Shown: positions 1 through 8,906 of the stretch, piece after piece
Layout: each line of letters begins with the position of its first letter
Numbering within the stretch: the stretch's first letter is position 1
Assembly (NCBI GenBank): GCA_937974555.1
Contig: CALJKR010000073.1
Coordinates: 43,052-107,051 of the forward strand
Length of the DNA stretch: 64,000 nt
Origin: an uncultured Flavobacteriales bacterium
Lineage (GTDB): Bacteria > Bacteroidota > Bacteroidia > Flavobacteriales_D > Sanyastnellaceae
Direction: 5' to 3'
The notes under the pieces: generated by a model
What the model saw: only the letters and a program-made list of their open reading frames with translations
The model's database searches: none
What the model was told of the DNA's origin: nothing
Position numbers and translations under genes: made by a program

Positions 1-2
1 GG

Positions 3-2768
3 GCGGCCATTGGAAGGATGACAGCGCAAGTTGCAGATTTGGCAACAGTGAACGTAGCCGGAAATATCAGCACGCCGGGCTGGGGATCGGTGGAACAAAA
101 AGTACAGCAACGTCAACAAGAGACCAAAACGGGGGTTGACGCAAGCACCACTGTGCAAATGGGAAAATTCTTCCCCGAGAAATGGGGCGTGCAAATGCCA
201 TTGTACATGGGCTTCTCTGAAAACGTATCTACCCCACGTTATAGTCCATTACAACCCGATTTGGAGTTGGCTGAATTGCCCAATTTATCCAAACCTTTGA
301 AGAAGAAATCACAGACCATGACACGAAGAAGAAGTGTCAACGTGACCAATTTGAAAATCGTTCCTAAAAAAGATTCGGGTGGAGGTGATCCCGCAGCTAC
401 AGCAGGTAGACCTGCAGCTCCAACTCCAGCTCCCGGTGGTAGTGGTGCTGGTGATGAACCCAAGTTCTACAGCATTGACAATTTTTCTGTGAGCTATGCT
501 TACAACGAAATTTATTTCCGGGATATCAATATCGATTTCCGATTAAACAAGCAGTATACCGGCGGATTTGATTATTCTTTCAATAACAAGCCCAAAGAGA
601 TTAAACCATTTGCTAAAATTCCGGTGGTAAAGACCTCACCCTATTTGAAATGGGTGAAAGAATTTAATTTCTATCCCGGACTTAAACAGGTTGGATTCCA
701 TACCGATATGAATCGTACTTATGAGACTAGTCGCATTAGAAACAATACGCTTGAGTTGACAGGGGTTTATAGTGACATGTTGATTCAAACCCAAGCGCAA
801 AAAAATTGGAGTTGGAATCGCAATTACAATATCAAATACGATTTGACCAAGAGCATCAAAATGGATTTTGTTGCCGCCAATACGGCGCTGATTGTCGAGC
901 CGCGCGGGGTAATTCAAAAGGAAGACAAAGATTGGTACCAAGCATACAAGGATACGGTGAGTCAGAATATCGCGCGCATGGGAGAAAGCACCATGTACAA
1001 TCACCAGTTTAATGCATCTTATAAATTGCCGTTGGATAAATTCCCGTTGATTGACTTTGTTAGTTCAGATGTGAAGTACAGTTCTAGTTTCCGTTGGGAT
1101 CGAGCTCCTTTTACTCAAGACACCTTGGGGCATAGAATTCAAAATTCGAGAAATTTGAATTTCAATGCAACGGCCAATTTCGAGACCCTATATAACAAAG
1201 TCCCTCGTCTGAAGGAAGTTAATCAGGGCAAGAAGGATGACAAGAAAGACAAAGGAAAGGATGCCAACAATCCCGATAACAAGGATGGTTTTGGAAAGGA
1301 AATAGACAAGAAAGAAAAGAAAGAGAAAATCAACTGGGTAGATGTTTCCTTGCGTTTCTTGATGATGGTAAGAAATGCCAACTTCACGTATGCCAAGAAT
1401 GAAGGGATGTTGTTGCCTGGTTATAATCAACGGGCCGGTGTATTGGGACAGAATGGGCAATTTTCAGCACCGGGATTGGGCTTTGCTTTTGGACAACAAA
1501 ATACCGATTGGCAGGGCAATTTGACGGATAGAAACTTTGCCGTTTTGATGTCTGAAAATGGTTATTTGGTGAACTCACCATTTTTGAATAATCAATATAC
1601 TGAAACAGCAACAACCAATTGGAGCGCCAAGGCCTCCATTGAGCCCATTAAATATTTGAAAATAGAATTAACCGCCAATCGACAAGATGGTCGCAATTTG
1701 GCTAGTTTCTTCCGTTACAATCCGGATTCGATGGAGTATCAATTCCAATCTCCATTGGAGACAGGAAATTTCAGTGCTTCAATCAACACGTGGTCTACTG
1801 CTTTTGCCAAAGATGACAAGTCCAATGGAAATATGTCTGAGCCCTTCATGAATTTATTGGCTTACAGAGAGGTCATTTCAGGTCGATTGAATGAAGAGAG
1901 TTATCAATTGACCAATCCTGAGCCAACAGGATTTTATCAAGGCTATGGTGGTACCTCTCAGGAAGTGGTAATCCCTGCATTCATTGCGGCGTACACAGGC
2001 AAGTCTCCTGAAGAAGTAGCTTTAAATCCGTTCAAGACCTCATCACAACCCAACTGGAAAGTGAGTTACGATGGATTCACCAAATTGGAGAGTGTCAAGA
2101 AATATTTCAAGCAGTTCACCGTAAATCACCAGTACCGCTCTACCATCAGCGCCAACTACGTGACCAATCTAAATTTCACTGCAGATCAGCAAGGTCGACC
2201 ATCCGCTTTGGATGCCAATGAGGTGCCCAACTGGATACCCAAGCAGCAGATCAATACCATTACCATTACGGAGTCCATGGCTCCGTTGGTAGGATTTGAT
2301 ATGACCGTAAAGACCAAAAAGAGCAATGATCCGCAGATCAAAGTGGAAATGAAACGCGATCGAACAGTTGCTTTGGGATTGAGTAATAACCAAGTGACAG
2401 AAAATAGAAGCAATAGCTTTGTTATCGGAACAGGTTACAAGTTTACAGATATCCCCAATCCATTGGCCAAATTGAAAGGACAGAAGTTCCCTTTGAAGTT
2501 GGCCAAGAATACTTCAATTAACCTTCGTGCAGATTTAACCATGCGTGATAACGTGACAATGATTAGAAAGATTACAGAGAAGCAAAATCAAATCACTGCA
2601 GGGCAAACCCTTTGGAGCTTGAAGACCAGTGCTGATATGGCGGTAAGTGATAAATTGACCATTCGATTCTTCTACGATCATCAATTCAATAAACCCAAGA
2701 TTTCAAACTCTTTCAACAACACCAATATCAACGCAGGTGTTGCCATTCGATTTACTTTGAACGGTTAA
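3..2768 (+). CDS. sprA: SprA, T9SS outer-membrane translocon / gliding protein, C-terminal part (5' truncated)
   Basis: The frame is open from base 3 (A-A-I-G-R-M-T-A-Q-V-A-D) with no start inside the window, so this is the 3' part of a longer gene; about 921 residues are present. SprA forms the very large outer-membrane beta-barrel through which T9SS cargo crosses, and full-length members exceed 2000 residues. The visible part has the family's C-terminal features: the opening IGRMTAQVADL stretch, many amphipathic aromatic strands, and a final strand ending near FTLNG. Two low-complexity inserts interrupt it: a Gly/Pro/Ala-rich linker at about 375-465 and a Lys/Asp-rich stretch at about 1220-1335. 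The stop overlaps the stop region of the convergent WecA-like gene by 4 bases. Family assignment is from sequence memory; function is inferred. Confidence 0.87.
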   Translation, partial: AAIGRMTAQVADLATVNVAGNISTPGWGSVEQKVQQRQQETKTGVDASTTVQMGKFFPEKWGVQMPLYMGFSENVSTPRYSPLQPDLELAELPNLSKPLKKKSQTMTRRRSVNVTNLKIVPKKDSGGGDPAATAGRPAAPTPAPGGSGAGDEPKFYSIDNFSVSYAYNEIYFRDINIDFRLNKQYTGGFDYSFNNKPKEIKPFAKIPVVKTSPYLKWVKEFNFYPGLKQVGFHTDMNRTYETSRIRNNTLELTGVYSDMLIQTQAQKNWSWNRNYNIKYDLTKSIKMDFVAANTALIVEPRGVIQKEDKDWYQAYKDTVSQNIARMGESTMYNHQFNASYKLPLDKFPLIDFVSSDVKYSSSFRWDRAPFTQDTLGHRIQNSRNLNFNATANFETLYNKVPRLKEVNQGKKDDKKDKGKDANNPDNKDGFGKEIDKKEKKEKINWVDVSLRFLMMVRNANFTYAKNEGMLLPGYNQRAGVLGQNGQFSAPGLGFAFGQQNTDWQGNLTDRNFAVLMSENGYLVNSPFLNNQYTETATTNWSAKASIEPIKYLKIELTANRQDGRNLASFFRYNPDSMEYQFQSPLETGNFSASINTWSTAFAKDDKSNGNMSEPFMNLLAYREVISGRLNEESYQLTNPEPTGFYQGYGGTSQEVVIPAFIAAYTGKSPEEVALNPFKTSSQPNWKVSYDGFTKLESVKKYFKQFTVNHQYRSTISANYVTNLNFTADQQGRPSALDANEVPNWIPKQQINTITITESMAPLVGFDMTVKTKKSNDPQIKVEMKRDRTVALGLSNNQVTENRSNSFVIGTGYKFTDIPNPLAKLKGQKFPLKLAKNTSINLRADLTMRDNVTMIRKITEKQNQITAGQTLWSLKTSADMAVSDKLTIRFFYDHQFNKPKISNSFNNTNINAGVAIRFTLNG

Positions 2769-3847
2769 TTTTTTTTGGAGAACCAGAAAAGAGAACCAGA
2801 AGAAAGTGTTGTAACTGAAAAGACGACTATAAAACTGATATTGGGTGTGTCTTTTGGCATTAAAAAAGTTAGAACAATCATTCCAATAGTGAAGGCGTAT
2901 AGAATCAAGCATACTTGCTGATGGCTGAATCCCATATTCAGAAGTTTGTGGTGAATGTGGTTTTTATCTGCTTTAAAAGGGGATTGCCGATTGGCAATTC
3001 GCACAGTAAAGGCCCGCAAAGTATCCATCAAGGGATAAGATAAAATTGCGATAACCAATACGGGTTTTGAAACATGTTGGACAAAGCCATTCAGTCTGCT
3101 AGGAGGGAATTCAATCAATTTCATGGCCAAGACATAAAGCACCATCCCCAAAATCAGAGATCCCGAATCACCCATAAAAATCTTGGCAGGTTGAAAATTA
3201 AAGACCAAGAAACCAATCAATGCACCCGCAAGACTAATGGCCAATAGTGCCAAAGGCAAATCGCCAGTAGTATAAAACCAATAGGCAAAAGTTAGAGAGG
3301 CAATGACACCAATACCTCCTGCTAATCCATCCACACCATCAATCAGATTCATGGCATTGACAATGACGATGTAAGTGAAAAGGCTCAAAGCTATGCTCAA
3401 CCAATAAGGCAAATCGTTGACTTCAAACAATCCCCAAAAGCTCGTAATGCGGATATCTGCCAAGTAGACCAATATGATCCCAACCAAGGCGTGGACATAG
3501 AGTTTTTTGTTGGGCGACACACCAATGATGTCGTCTTTTAGTCCCAAAAAGAAGAGGACGAACATCGAAGCTACCAAATATTTGAATTCATTCAGGGCAG
3601 ACAATGGATCGTAGTTGTGGCCCATCATCCAAGTTTCCTTGGATGGAAATAAAAGACAATATGCGAAAAGCGTTCCTGCAAAAATCATGATGCCCCCAAT
3701 GGTGGGGACGCTGCGGTTGTGCAATTTGCGCTGATCTCCAGGCTCATCAACCAAGTGTTTTAATTTGGCTACCTTGATGAGAGATGGCATGGCAATCATC
3801 ACCAATAGGAATGCTGTGAAGAAAGCAAGAATGAGGTCCAGTAACAA
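2765..3847 (-). CDS. WecA/TagO-type undecaprenyl-phosphate sugar-1-phosphate transferase
   Basis: This is a 360-residue polytopic membrane protein of the MraY/WecA (GT4) family, which transfers a sugar-1-phosphate from a UDP-sugar to undecaprenyl phosphate to start surface glycan synthesis. Family signatures are in order: DEPGDQRKLH after the first membrane segment, the GLKDDIIG aspartates (D105, D106), NLIDGVDGLAGG (D170, D173), FMGDSGS (D227) and a HIHH histidine cluster at 297-300. The start is TTG at 3847. An in-frame stop lies only a few codons upstream and the first ATG would delete the first membrane helix, so TTG is preferred. It is followed closely by nothing on its own strand, because it converges on sprA. 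It is the last gene of the minus-strand glycan set. The exact sugar (GlcNAc or another) cannot be told. Confidence 0.9.
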   Translation of the reverse strand: MLLDLILAFFTAFLLVMIAMPSLIKVAKLKHLVDEPGDQRKLHNRSVPTIGGIMIFAGTLFAYCLLFPSKETWMMGHNYDPLSALNEFKYLVASMFVLFFLGLKDDIIGVSPNKKLYVHALVGIILVYLADIRITSFWGLFEVNDLPYWLSIALSLFTYIVIVNAMNLIDGVDGLAGGIGVIASLTFAYWFYTTGDLPLALLAISLAGALIGFLVFNFQPAKIFMGDSGSLILGMVLYVLAMKLIEFPPSRLNGFVQHVSKPVLVIAILSYPLMDTLRAFTVRIANRQSPFKADKNHIHHKLLNMGFSHQQVCLILYAFTIGMIVLTFLMPKDTPNISFIVVFSVTTLSSGSLFWFSKKN

Positions 3848-3886
3848 AGTTTTCGGTTTTGGTTATGTGAATATAACCCTAAATCT

Positions 3887-5440
3887 TTAAAAGTCGAAGT
3901 AACGAGAGGAAATGTCGCAGCTAAAGCGCAAAGTAATCAGTTGGGCGTCCCAATGTTCAATCTTGGGGTTGCCAAAATATACGATGTAATTTCGCGTATC
4001 GTGACGTTGTAAAAATCCCAAATAAAGGCATGTTCGGGTGTGGGGATGAATGAGATAACCTATTTCTGCTTGTAGCTGCTGAAGCAAACGATATCCGGTT
4101 ACATCCGCACTTGTAAGGGCATAGGGATTGGAACCATGACCCATGCTTTGATTCAATTGGTTGTAATGCCCATCCAAGAGCCAGCGATTAAAGCGATAAT
4201 GAATTCGGGTTATCCATTCTTCACTATTTCCAAAATGGATCAATCCGAGGGATTGATTTTGTTGGGAGTATCCCAACCAATTTTGTTCAGGATGATTGTA
4301 TAAGGATGCTTGGGTTGAGTTGTATTCTATACGTACATCAAAGTTCTTAACCCCGATATCTGTGAAGAGAGCTCCCATCTGAAAACCACTGCTACTTCCA
4401 CCATGGGCCGTGACGAGATATTGTCCGTAAAACGTGGTTTTTGAAGATAGATTCCATTTCAAATTCAAACCGTATAAGGAAAGGTTTGCGCTGTCTTTTT
4501 GGGCCATCCATCCGCGAAGACCAATAACGGGAATATAACTGTGTAGCGGAGGGGCCTCCGTCCCGTGAGGAGTCCAACGCTGATCGATGCATGCCTCCAT
4601 GATTCCAATTTCCAAAGTTGGGGTTGGCAAAAAAACCAAATAATTCCAGAGACCTGTTTTTCTTCTAAACAATGATTCCCCGGTATCCCCCAAAGGCAAA
4701 CGGATTTGCTCTTGTAAAATAGCAGCTGTGGTGTGGTATTGCCATTTGGATTTCATTACATTGAGTCGTACCATGGGATAGGACATCGCCGCGTCTGACA
4801 AAAGCAAGGACCGATAACCATTGCCAATCATTTGTTTACCATAGCCTACTTGCACGGACCACCATGATTTGGGAGAATAAGACAGCCAACTTTGAGAGAC
4901 ACCATAGTCGTAACCCACTTTGTTGAATGGCTTATGTCGACCCATACCTGGGATAACGCCCAATGTGGTAGCGATGGTGTCTTGGTAGTACGGAAGAACA
5001 CTTTGTGACTCAATGAATAAAGATTGAAATTCAAACGCTTTTCCCAATTTGCCTTGTAATAAAGCACCACGACTATTTAAATACAGCTTTGAATGACTCG
5101 CGTTGTAGTTTGGGTTGATTTGGTCTTTGTAGAATTCAAATTGAAACAAAGGATCCACCGTAATGTGCGCATCGTCTTTTTTGTATTCCAAAAGATGGTC
5201 TCTGAAGAAAAGACGACTTAAGGTAGAGTAATACTTGGCTGAATCTCTCACTTCACCCGTTAGCTTTCTGTAATTGATTTCGGATTTTAATACAGGCTTA
5301 AAACTGGTAAATCCAGGATTCCCGTTGACATGTTCCACTCTTTCCAACTCTCTATTCCAATAATCCGATAGGGGCAGTATTTGGCCACTCAAAGAAGAGG
5401 AAATGGCGAGAATCAGAATCAGTAGAATTTTATGCATCAT
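3887..5440 (-). CDS. Outer-membrane barrel protein, Wzi/RemB-like
   Basis: This is a 517-residue protein with a clear signal peptide (MMHKILLILILAISSSLSG). The rest alternates polar and aromatic residues as in an outer-membrane beta-barrel. The stretch around GYGKQMIGNGYRSLLLSD resembles the capsule-assembly Wzi family as found in Bacteroidota, which includes the gliding-associated RemB of Flavobacterium. I recognise the pattern but cannot confirm it by alignment. Wzi proteins help attach capsule to the cell surface, which fits the neighbours: a GDP-fucose synthase upstream (ATGATGA overlap, so probably translationally coupled) and a lipid-linked sugar transferase 39 bases downstream. Two consecutive ATGs (5440, 5437) could start it. 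The final residues RYFDF end in an aromatic residue, as is typical of outer-membrane barrels inserted by BamA. Confidence 0.65.
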   Translation of the reverse strand: MMHKILLILILAISSSLSGQILPLSDYWNRELERVEHVNGNPGFTSFKPVLKSEINYRKLTGEVRDSAKYYSTLSRLFFRDHLLEYKKDDAHITVDPLFQFEFYKDQINPNYNASHSKLYLNSRGALLQGKLGKAFEFQSLFIESQSVLPYYQDTIATTLGVIPGMGRHKPFNKVGYDYGVSQSWLSYSPKSWWSVQVGYGKQMIGNGYRSLLLSDAAMSYPMVRLNVMKSKWQYHTTAAILQEQIRLPLGDTGESLFRRKTGLWNYLVFLPTPTLEIGIMEACIDQRWTPHGTEAPPLHSYIPVIGLRGWMAQKDSANLSLYGLNLKWNLSSKTTFYGQYLVTAHGGSSSGFQMGALFTDIGVKNFDVRIEYNSTQASLYNHPEQNWLGYSQQNQSLGLIHFGNSEEWITRIHYRFNRWLLDGHYNQLNQSMGHGSNPYALTSADVTGYRLLQQLQAEIGYLIHPHTRTCLYLGFLQRHDTRNYIVYFGNPKIEHWDAQLITLRFSCDISSRYFDF

Positions 5441-6366
5441 TTGTAGTTTTGTACAAATTCTTCGTAAACACTTTTTATTCCCTCATTCAATCCAATTTGA
5501 TGCTTCCAACCCAAGGATTCTATTTTGTCGACATTCATCAGTTTACGCGGGGTGCCATCGGGCTTGCTTGTATTCCATACCAACTCACCCTCAAATCCAA
5601 TGATGTCTTTTACCATTTCAGCTAGATCTTTAATGGACAAGTCATTTCCAGTTCCGACGTTCACAAAACCTTTGTCGTTGTATTGGAGCATCAAGAAATA
5701 GCAAGCATCAGCCAGATCATCCACGTGTAAAAACTCACGCAATGGCGCCCCTGTCCCCCAAACTTCTACTTGAGATTGATTGTGGATTTTGGCCTCGTGA
5801 AATTTTCTAATCAACGCAGGTAACACATGGGAGTTGTTCAAGTCGTAATTGTCATTGGGGCCATAAAGATTGGTGGGCATCGCCGAAATGAAATTGTCGC
5901 CATATTGATCTCTGTAGCTTTCGCACAATTTTATCCCAGCAATTTTGGCTATAGCATAGGGTTCATTGGTGGATTCAAGTTCTCCCGTTAATAGGGCGTT
6001 TTCTGTTAAAGGCTGTGGAGCCATTTTGGGATAAATGCAAGATGAACCCAAGAACAATAATTTTTTTACTTGATGACAATGAGCGGCATGAATGACGTTG
6101 GCTTCAATCATGAGATTGTTGTACAAGAATTCTGCACGGTAAGTATTGTTGGCATGTATTCCACCTACTTTGGCAGCAGCCAAAAACACGTAATCGGGTT
6201 TTTCAGTTTCAAAAAAGGAAGTCACTTCCTTTTGGTCCATCAAGTTTAATTCAGTGGATGTTCGTGTGATGATGTTCTGATATCCCTCTTTTATTAATTT
6301 TCTGACAATGGCAGAACCTACCATTCCACGGTGTCCTGCAACAAAAATTTTATCGTGTTTATTCAT
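5437..6366 (-). CDS. fcl: GDP-L-fucose synthase
   Basis: This 309-residue enzyme is of the extended short-chain dehydrogenase family. It makes GDP-L-fucose from GDP-4-keto-6-deoxymannose by epimerisation and NADPH reduction. The N-terminus has the GHRGMVGSA dinucleotide-binding loop (residues 11-19). The family's SSCIYPK segment follows, then the YAIAK catalytic Tyr-Lys motif, the PTNLYGPNDNYD substrate loop and REFLHVDDLADAC. I use the ATG at 6366, because the longer frame beginning at 6393 adds nine unsupported residues that lie inside the permease gene. It overlaps the upstream permease stop by 8 bases and its TGA overlaps the next gene's ATG. No GDP-mannose dehydratase (gmd) lies in the window, so the substrate must come from elsewhere. 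It belongs with surface glycan synthesis. Confidence 0.94.
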   Translation of the reverse strand: MNKHDKIFVAGHRGMVGSAIVRKLIKEGYQNIITRTSTELNLMDQKEVTSFFETEKPDYVFLAAAKVGGIHANNTYRAEFLYNNLMIEANVIHAAHCHQVKKLLFLGSSCIYPKMAPQPLTENALLTGELESTNEPYAIAKIAGIKLCESYRDQYGDNFISAMPTNLYGPNDNYDLNNSHVLPALIRKFHEAKIHNQSQVEVWGTGAPLREFLHVDDLADACYFLMLQYNDKGFVNVGTGNDLSIKDLAEMVKDIIGFEGELVWNTSKPDGTPRKLMNVDKIESLGWKHQIGLNEGIKSVYEEFVQNYK

Positions 6367-7300
6367 TCCCTTCATTTTTTGGATCAAACGCACTTCTTAA
6401 GCCATTGCCAATATACATCAAAGCCAAAACGGTTAGCATGATGCATACGCCTGGCGCCAGCGCCAAATATGCTTGATTGGTTGGTAGTAGGCTGTAATTT
6501 TCCCTAATCATATTTCCCCAACTGGGGGTGGGGATTTGAACCCCAAGTCCCAAAAAGCTCATTCCACTTTCTATCAAAATGGCACTGGAAAAATTGGCAC
6601 TTGAAATAACAATGATGGCGGGCCATAGGTTGGGTAATATTTGGCGAAAAAGGATTTTAAAGTCTGACATGCCCATGGACCGGGCAGCTTCGATATATTC
6701 TTTTTCACGAATGCTTAAAACCTGCCCCCGAACCACACGAGCTACTTCTACCCACATGGTAAGGCCGATGGCAATAAATACTTTCCAAAAACCAGTACCA
6801 AATGCTAAAATAAAGGCCATAACAATCAACAAGCTGGGAATTGACCAAACGACATTGATGAACCAAGTGAGCATTGCATCCACACTTCCTTTGTAGTAGC
6901 CCGCTGCCAATCCGATGACAATGCCAACCAGGAGTGAAAGTAAAACGGCGATAAATCCCACCAATAAGCTGATTTGGGTGCCGGCCATAAGACGGGACAA
7001 GACATCACGACCCAAGCGATCGCTACCCAGAAGGAAAAAACGATGGTGATGTTCTTCTGTGCATTGCGCCATCTCACAAGGGGTATCGTCGTTGTGAACA
7101 ACAACCCAGGTGAATGGAGGTAATTTGGCTAAGCCAACGGACTGGTGATTGGCATCTTCACTATGGTCTGGTCGGATGACTGGGCCAAGCATTGTTATTG
7201 AAATGAGTAGTGATATAAAAGACAACCCCAATAATGCAAGTCGGTCTTTTTTGAATTTTCTCCAAAAAATTAAGATTGATTCAGTGGTCGTCCTTTCCAT
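6359..7300 (-). CDS. ABC transporter permease, DppC/OppC family (orphan)
   Basis: This 313-residue inner-membrane protein has the OppC N-terminal extension (WRKFKKDRLALLGL with TM1), a long periplasmic loop, and the binding-protein-dependent permease core. The loop ends in HRFFLLGSDRLGRDVLSRL, a hallmark of peptide/nickel permeases. The EAA cytoplasmic loop is EAARSMGMSDFKILFRQILPN, followed by the GLGVQIPTPSWG signature near the C-terminus. Family knowledge says such a permease works with an OppB partner, two ATPases and a solute-binding protein. None of these is nearby: its neighbours are a GT2 (31-base overlap upstream) and fcl (8-base overlap downstream). Some Bacteroidota scatter opp genes, so the partners may lie elsewhere. 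Substrate is unknown, with oligopeptide import most likely. Confidence 0.88.
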   Translation of the reverse strand: MERTTTESILIFWRKFKKDRLALLGLSFISLLISITMLGPVIRPDHSEDANHQSVGLAKLPPFTWVVVHNDDTPCEMAQCTEEHHHRFFLLGSDRLGRDVLSRLMAGTQISLLVGFIAVLLSLLVGIVIGLAAGYYKGSVDAMLTWFINVVWSIPSLLIVMAFILAFGTGFWKVFIAIGLTMWVEVARVVRGQVLSIREKEYIEAARSMGMSDFKILFRQILPNLWPAIIVISSANFSSAILIESGMSFLGLGVQIPTPSWGNMIRENYSLLPTNQAYLALAPGVCIMLTVLALMYIGNGLRSAFDPKNEGNE

Positions 7301-8325
7301 TCAATAGGGAAAATTACAATACCCACTCCGATGATTAAAACCCAAATCGGATAGGTTATTAAAAAGACAATGGTGATTATAGGAAATTGTTTTCGGAGAT
7401 CAGGGCGAATTGCAAAATATTCAGGTACCCATTTCATCATGAGCAAGCCTATTGCCAAAATCCCAGAGGTAAGGAAGGGAAGGGCAATCGCAGCCAGGTT
7501 GGCGGATAATGTGATCCAACCCAATTTTTTCATATCATGCAGGGGCATGTCTTTTGATTTTTGCGCCCATCGCATGCGTTGTTGAATCAAAGATCTCCAG
7601 TGGCTTTGTCCTTCAATTTGCACTTTATCTTGGGTGTCATGGAAGGTGATTCGTTTATTTTTCTCGCGAAAATAGGCCATTAAAAATTGATCATCGCCGC
7701 TGGCGATTTCTTCATGCCGCTCATATCCCCCCACCTCAATGAACGCTTTTCTCTTGAATCCCAAAAGTGCGCCGTTACAAAGTTGCGGTTGTCCTTTGTA
7801 ACAAGACTTTGCCGTTAGATATTGGAAAATGGAGAACTCAAGGGCTTGCGTTTTAAAGATGAAATCATGAGATCCAGGCATGTGCAATGAAAAGATAATC
7901 ATGTCACTGCTCCAATCTGCGCAATACAATGAGGAAGTCCAATCGTTTGAGAGTTGAACATCTGCATCCATGGTGATAATCCAAGGGGTATGCGCCATCT
8001 CTATTCCCGTTCGCAACGCTATTTTTTTTCCTTCTCCTTTGGATTGCAGAACTTGTGTCTGAAGATTTAAATGGGGTTTGATTTTGTCTAAACTGTCATC
8101 TTCACTGTGATCATTGACCAAAATAATTCTCCAGCGGTCAGGCAAATGCGCTTGAAGTTTTTTAAGTAGTGCCGGTATTTGCTCGGATTCATTTCTAAAA
8201 GGAATGATGATGGTGCAATCCGGGATATACTGATATCCTTCCAACTTGGGTGGCACGGTTTGGTGCCATTTCATCCACTGGATAAAATAGAGAATCAGAA
8301 TGATGATGCACAGCGTCAGAAGCAT
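7270..8325 (-). CDS. Membrane-bound family 2 glycosyltransferase
   Basis: This is a 351-residue GT2 enzyme. An N-terminal membrane anchor (residues 1-16) is followed by the GT-A fold: CTIIIPFRNESEQ at the start of the nucleotide-binding domain, LVNDHSEDDS, and ITMDADVQL, which gives the DxD metal site. ASGDDQFLMAYF comes next as the acceptor-side acidic motif, then QQRMRWAQKS, the Q(Q/R)xRW motif of processive or membrane GT2s. Three hydrophobic segments close the protein. Sugar donor and product are unknown. It is the first gene of the minus-strand glycan cluster, and its ATG is only 17 bases from the ATG of divergent ruvC. The C-terminal 10 codons overlap the permease start. Confidence 0.88.
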   Translation of the reverse strand: MLLTLCIIILILYFIQWMKWHQTVPPKLEGYQYIPDCTIIIPFRNESEQIPALLKKLQAHLPDRWRIILVNDHSEDDSLDKIKPHLNLQTQVLQSKGEGKKIALRTGIEMAHTPWIITMDADVQLSNDWTSSLYCADWSSDMIIFSLHMPGSHDFIFKTQALEFSIFQYLTAKSCYKGQPQLCNGALLGFKRKAFIEVGGYERHEEIASGDDQFLMAYFREKNKRITFHDTQDKVQIEGQSHWRSLIQQRMRWAQKSKDMPLHDMKKLGWITLSANLAAIALPFLTSGILAIGLLMMKWVPEYFAIRPDLRKQFPIITIVFLITYPIWVLIIGVGIVIFPIEWKGRPLNQS

Positions 8326-8333
8326 TATTTTTG
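8326..8333 (+). promoter_or_regulatory. Bacteroidota -7 promoter element for ruvC
   Basis: TATTTTTG is an exact match to the Bacteroidota consensus TAnnTTTG, 9 bases before the ruvC ATG. It fills the 17-base gap between two divergent start codons. No TTG -33 element is seen at the usual distance upstream, so strength is uncertain. Confidence 0.55.
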
Positions 8334-8342
8334 ATTCATTGG

Positions 8343-8906
8343 ATGAATAAGGAACGCGTCATATTGGGGATAGATCCGGGAACCTCTATTTTGGGGTACG
8401 GGATTATCGAAGTCAAAGGTAAGCAAATGAAGTTGTTGGCATTGGGCGTTGTTCGCTTGGACAAGATTGACGATCATGCGCTGAAGTTGAAAAAGATATT
8501 TGAGCGATGTGTGGAGTTGATAGACGGTTTTCATCCAGATGAGTTGGCGATTGAAGCACCTTTTTTTGGGAAAAATGTTCAAAGTATGTTGAAACTAGGA
8601 CGTGCCCAGGGGGTTGCCATCGCGGCAGCCTTGAGCAGACAATTATCCGTTTGTGAATACGCGCCCAGAAAAATAAAACAGAGCATCACTGGAAATGGAA
8701 ATGCCAGTAAAGAGCAAGTGGCAGCCATGATTCAACGACTTCTTAAAATCGAAGACAAAGACATGCCAGAGAAAATGGATGCCACCGATGGATTGGCTGC
8801 GGCAGTTTGTCATTTTTACCAAACCTCCAATCCATTATTGGGAGCCAAGTCCAATTCTTGGAAGTCTTTTATCTCTCAGAATCCCGACCGAATCATTAAA
8901 AAATAA
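8343..8906 (+). CDS. ruvC: Holliday junction resolvase RuvC
   Basis: This 187-residue endonuclease cuts Holliday junctions symmetrically, together with RuvAB, at the end of recombination. The four acidic active-site residues are present: D11 in ILGIDPGT, E71 in LAIEAPFFG, and D146 and D149 in MDATDGLAAAVCH. The KNVQSMLKLGRAQG helix and SKEQVAAMI are also typical. The ATG at 8343 is chosen over an in-frame TTG at 8331 because it gives the usual N-terminus and because the TTG overlaps the -7 promoter element. The final 20 residues (after PLLGA) form a short basic tail common in Bacteroidota. The stop abuts the stop of the convergent monooxygenase gene with no intergenic base. Confidence 0.95.
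   Translation: MNKERVILGIDPGTSILGYGIIEVKGKQMKLLALGVVRLDKIDDHALKLKKIFERCVELIDGFHPDELAIEAPFFGKNVQSMLKLGRAQGVAIAAALSRQLSVCEYAPRKIKQSITGNGNASKEQVAAMIQRLLKIEDKDMPEKMDATDGLAAAVCHFYQTSNPLLGAKSNSWKSFISQNPDRIIKK

Noticed and set aside
8331..8342. TTG start for ruvC four codons upstream of the ATG
   Set aside because: The TTG overlaps the perfect TATTTTTG -7 element and adds non-family residues; the ATG at 8343 gives the usual N-terminus.
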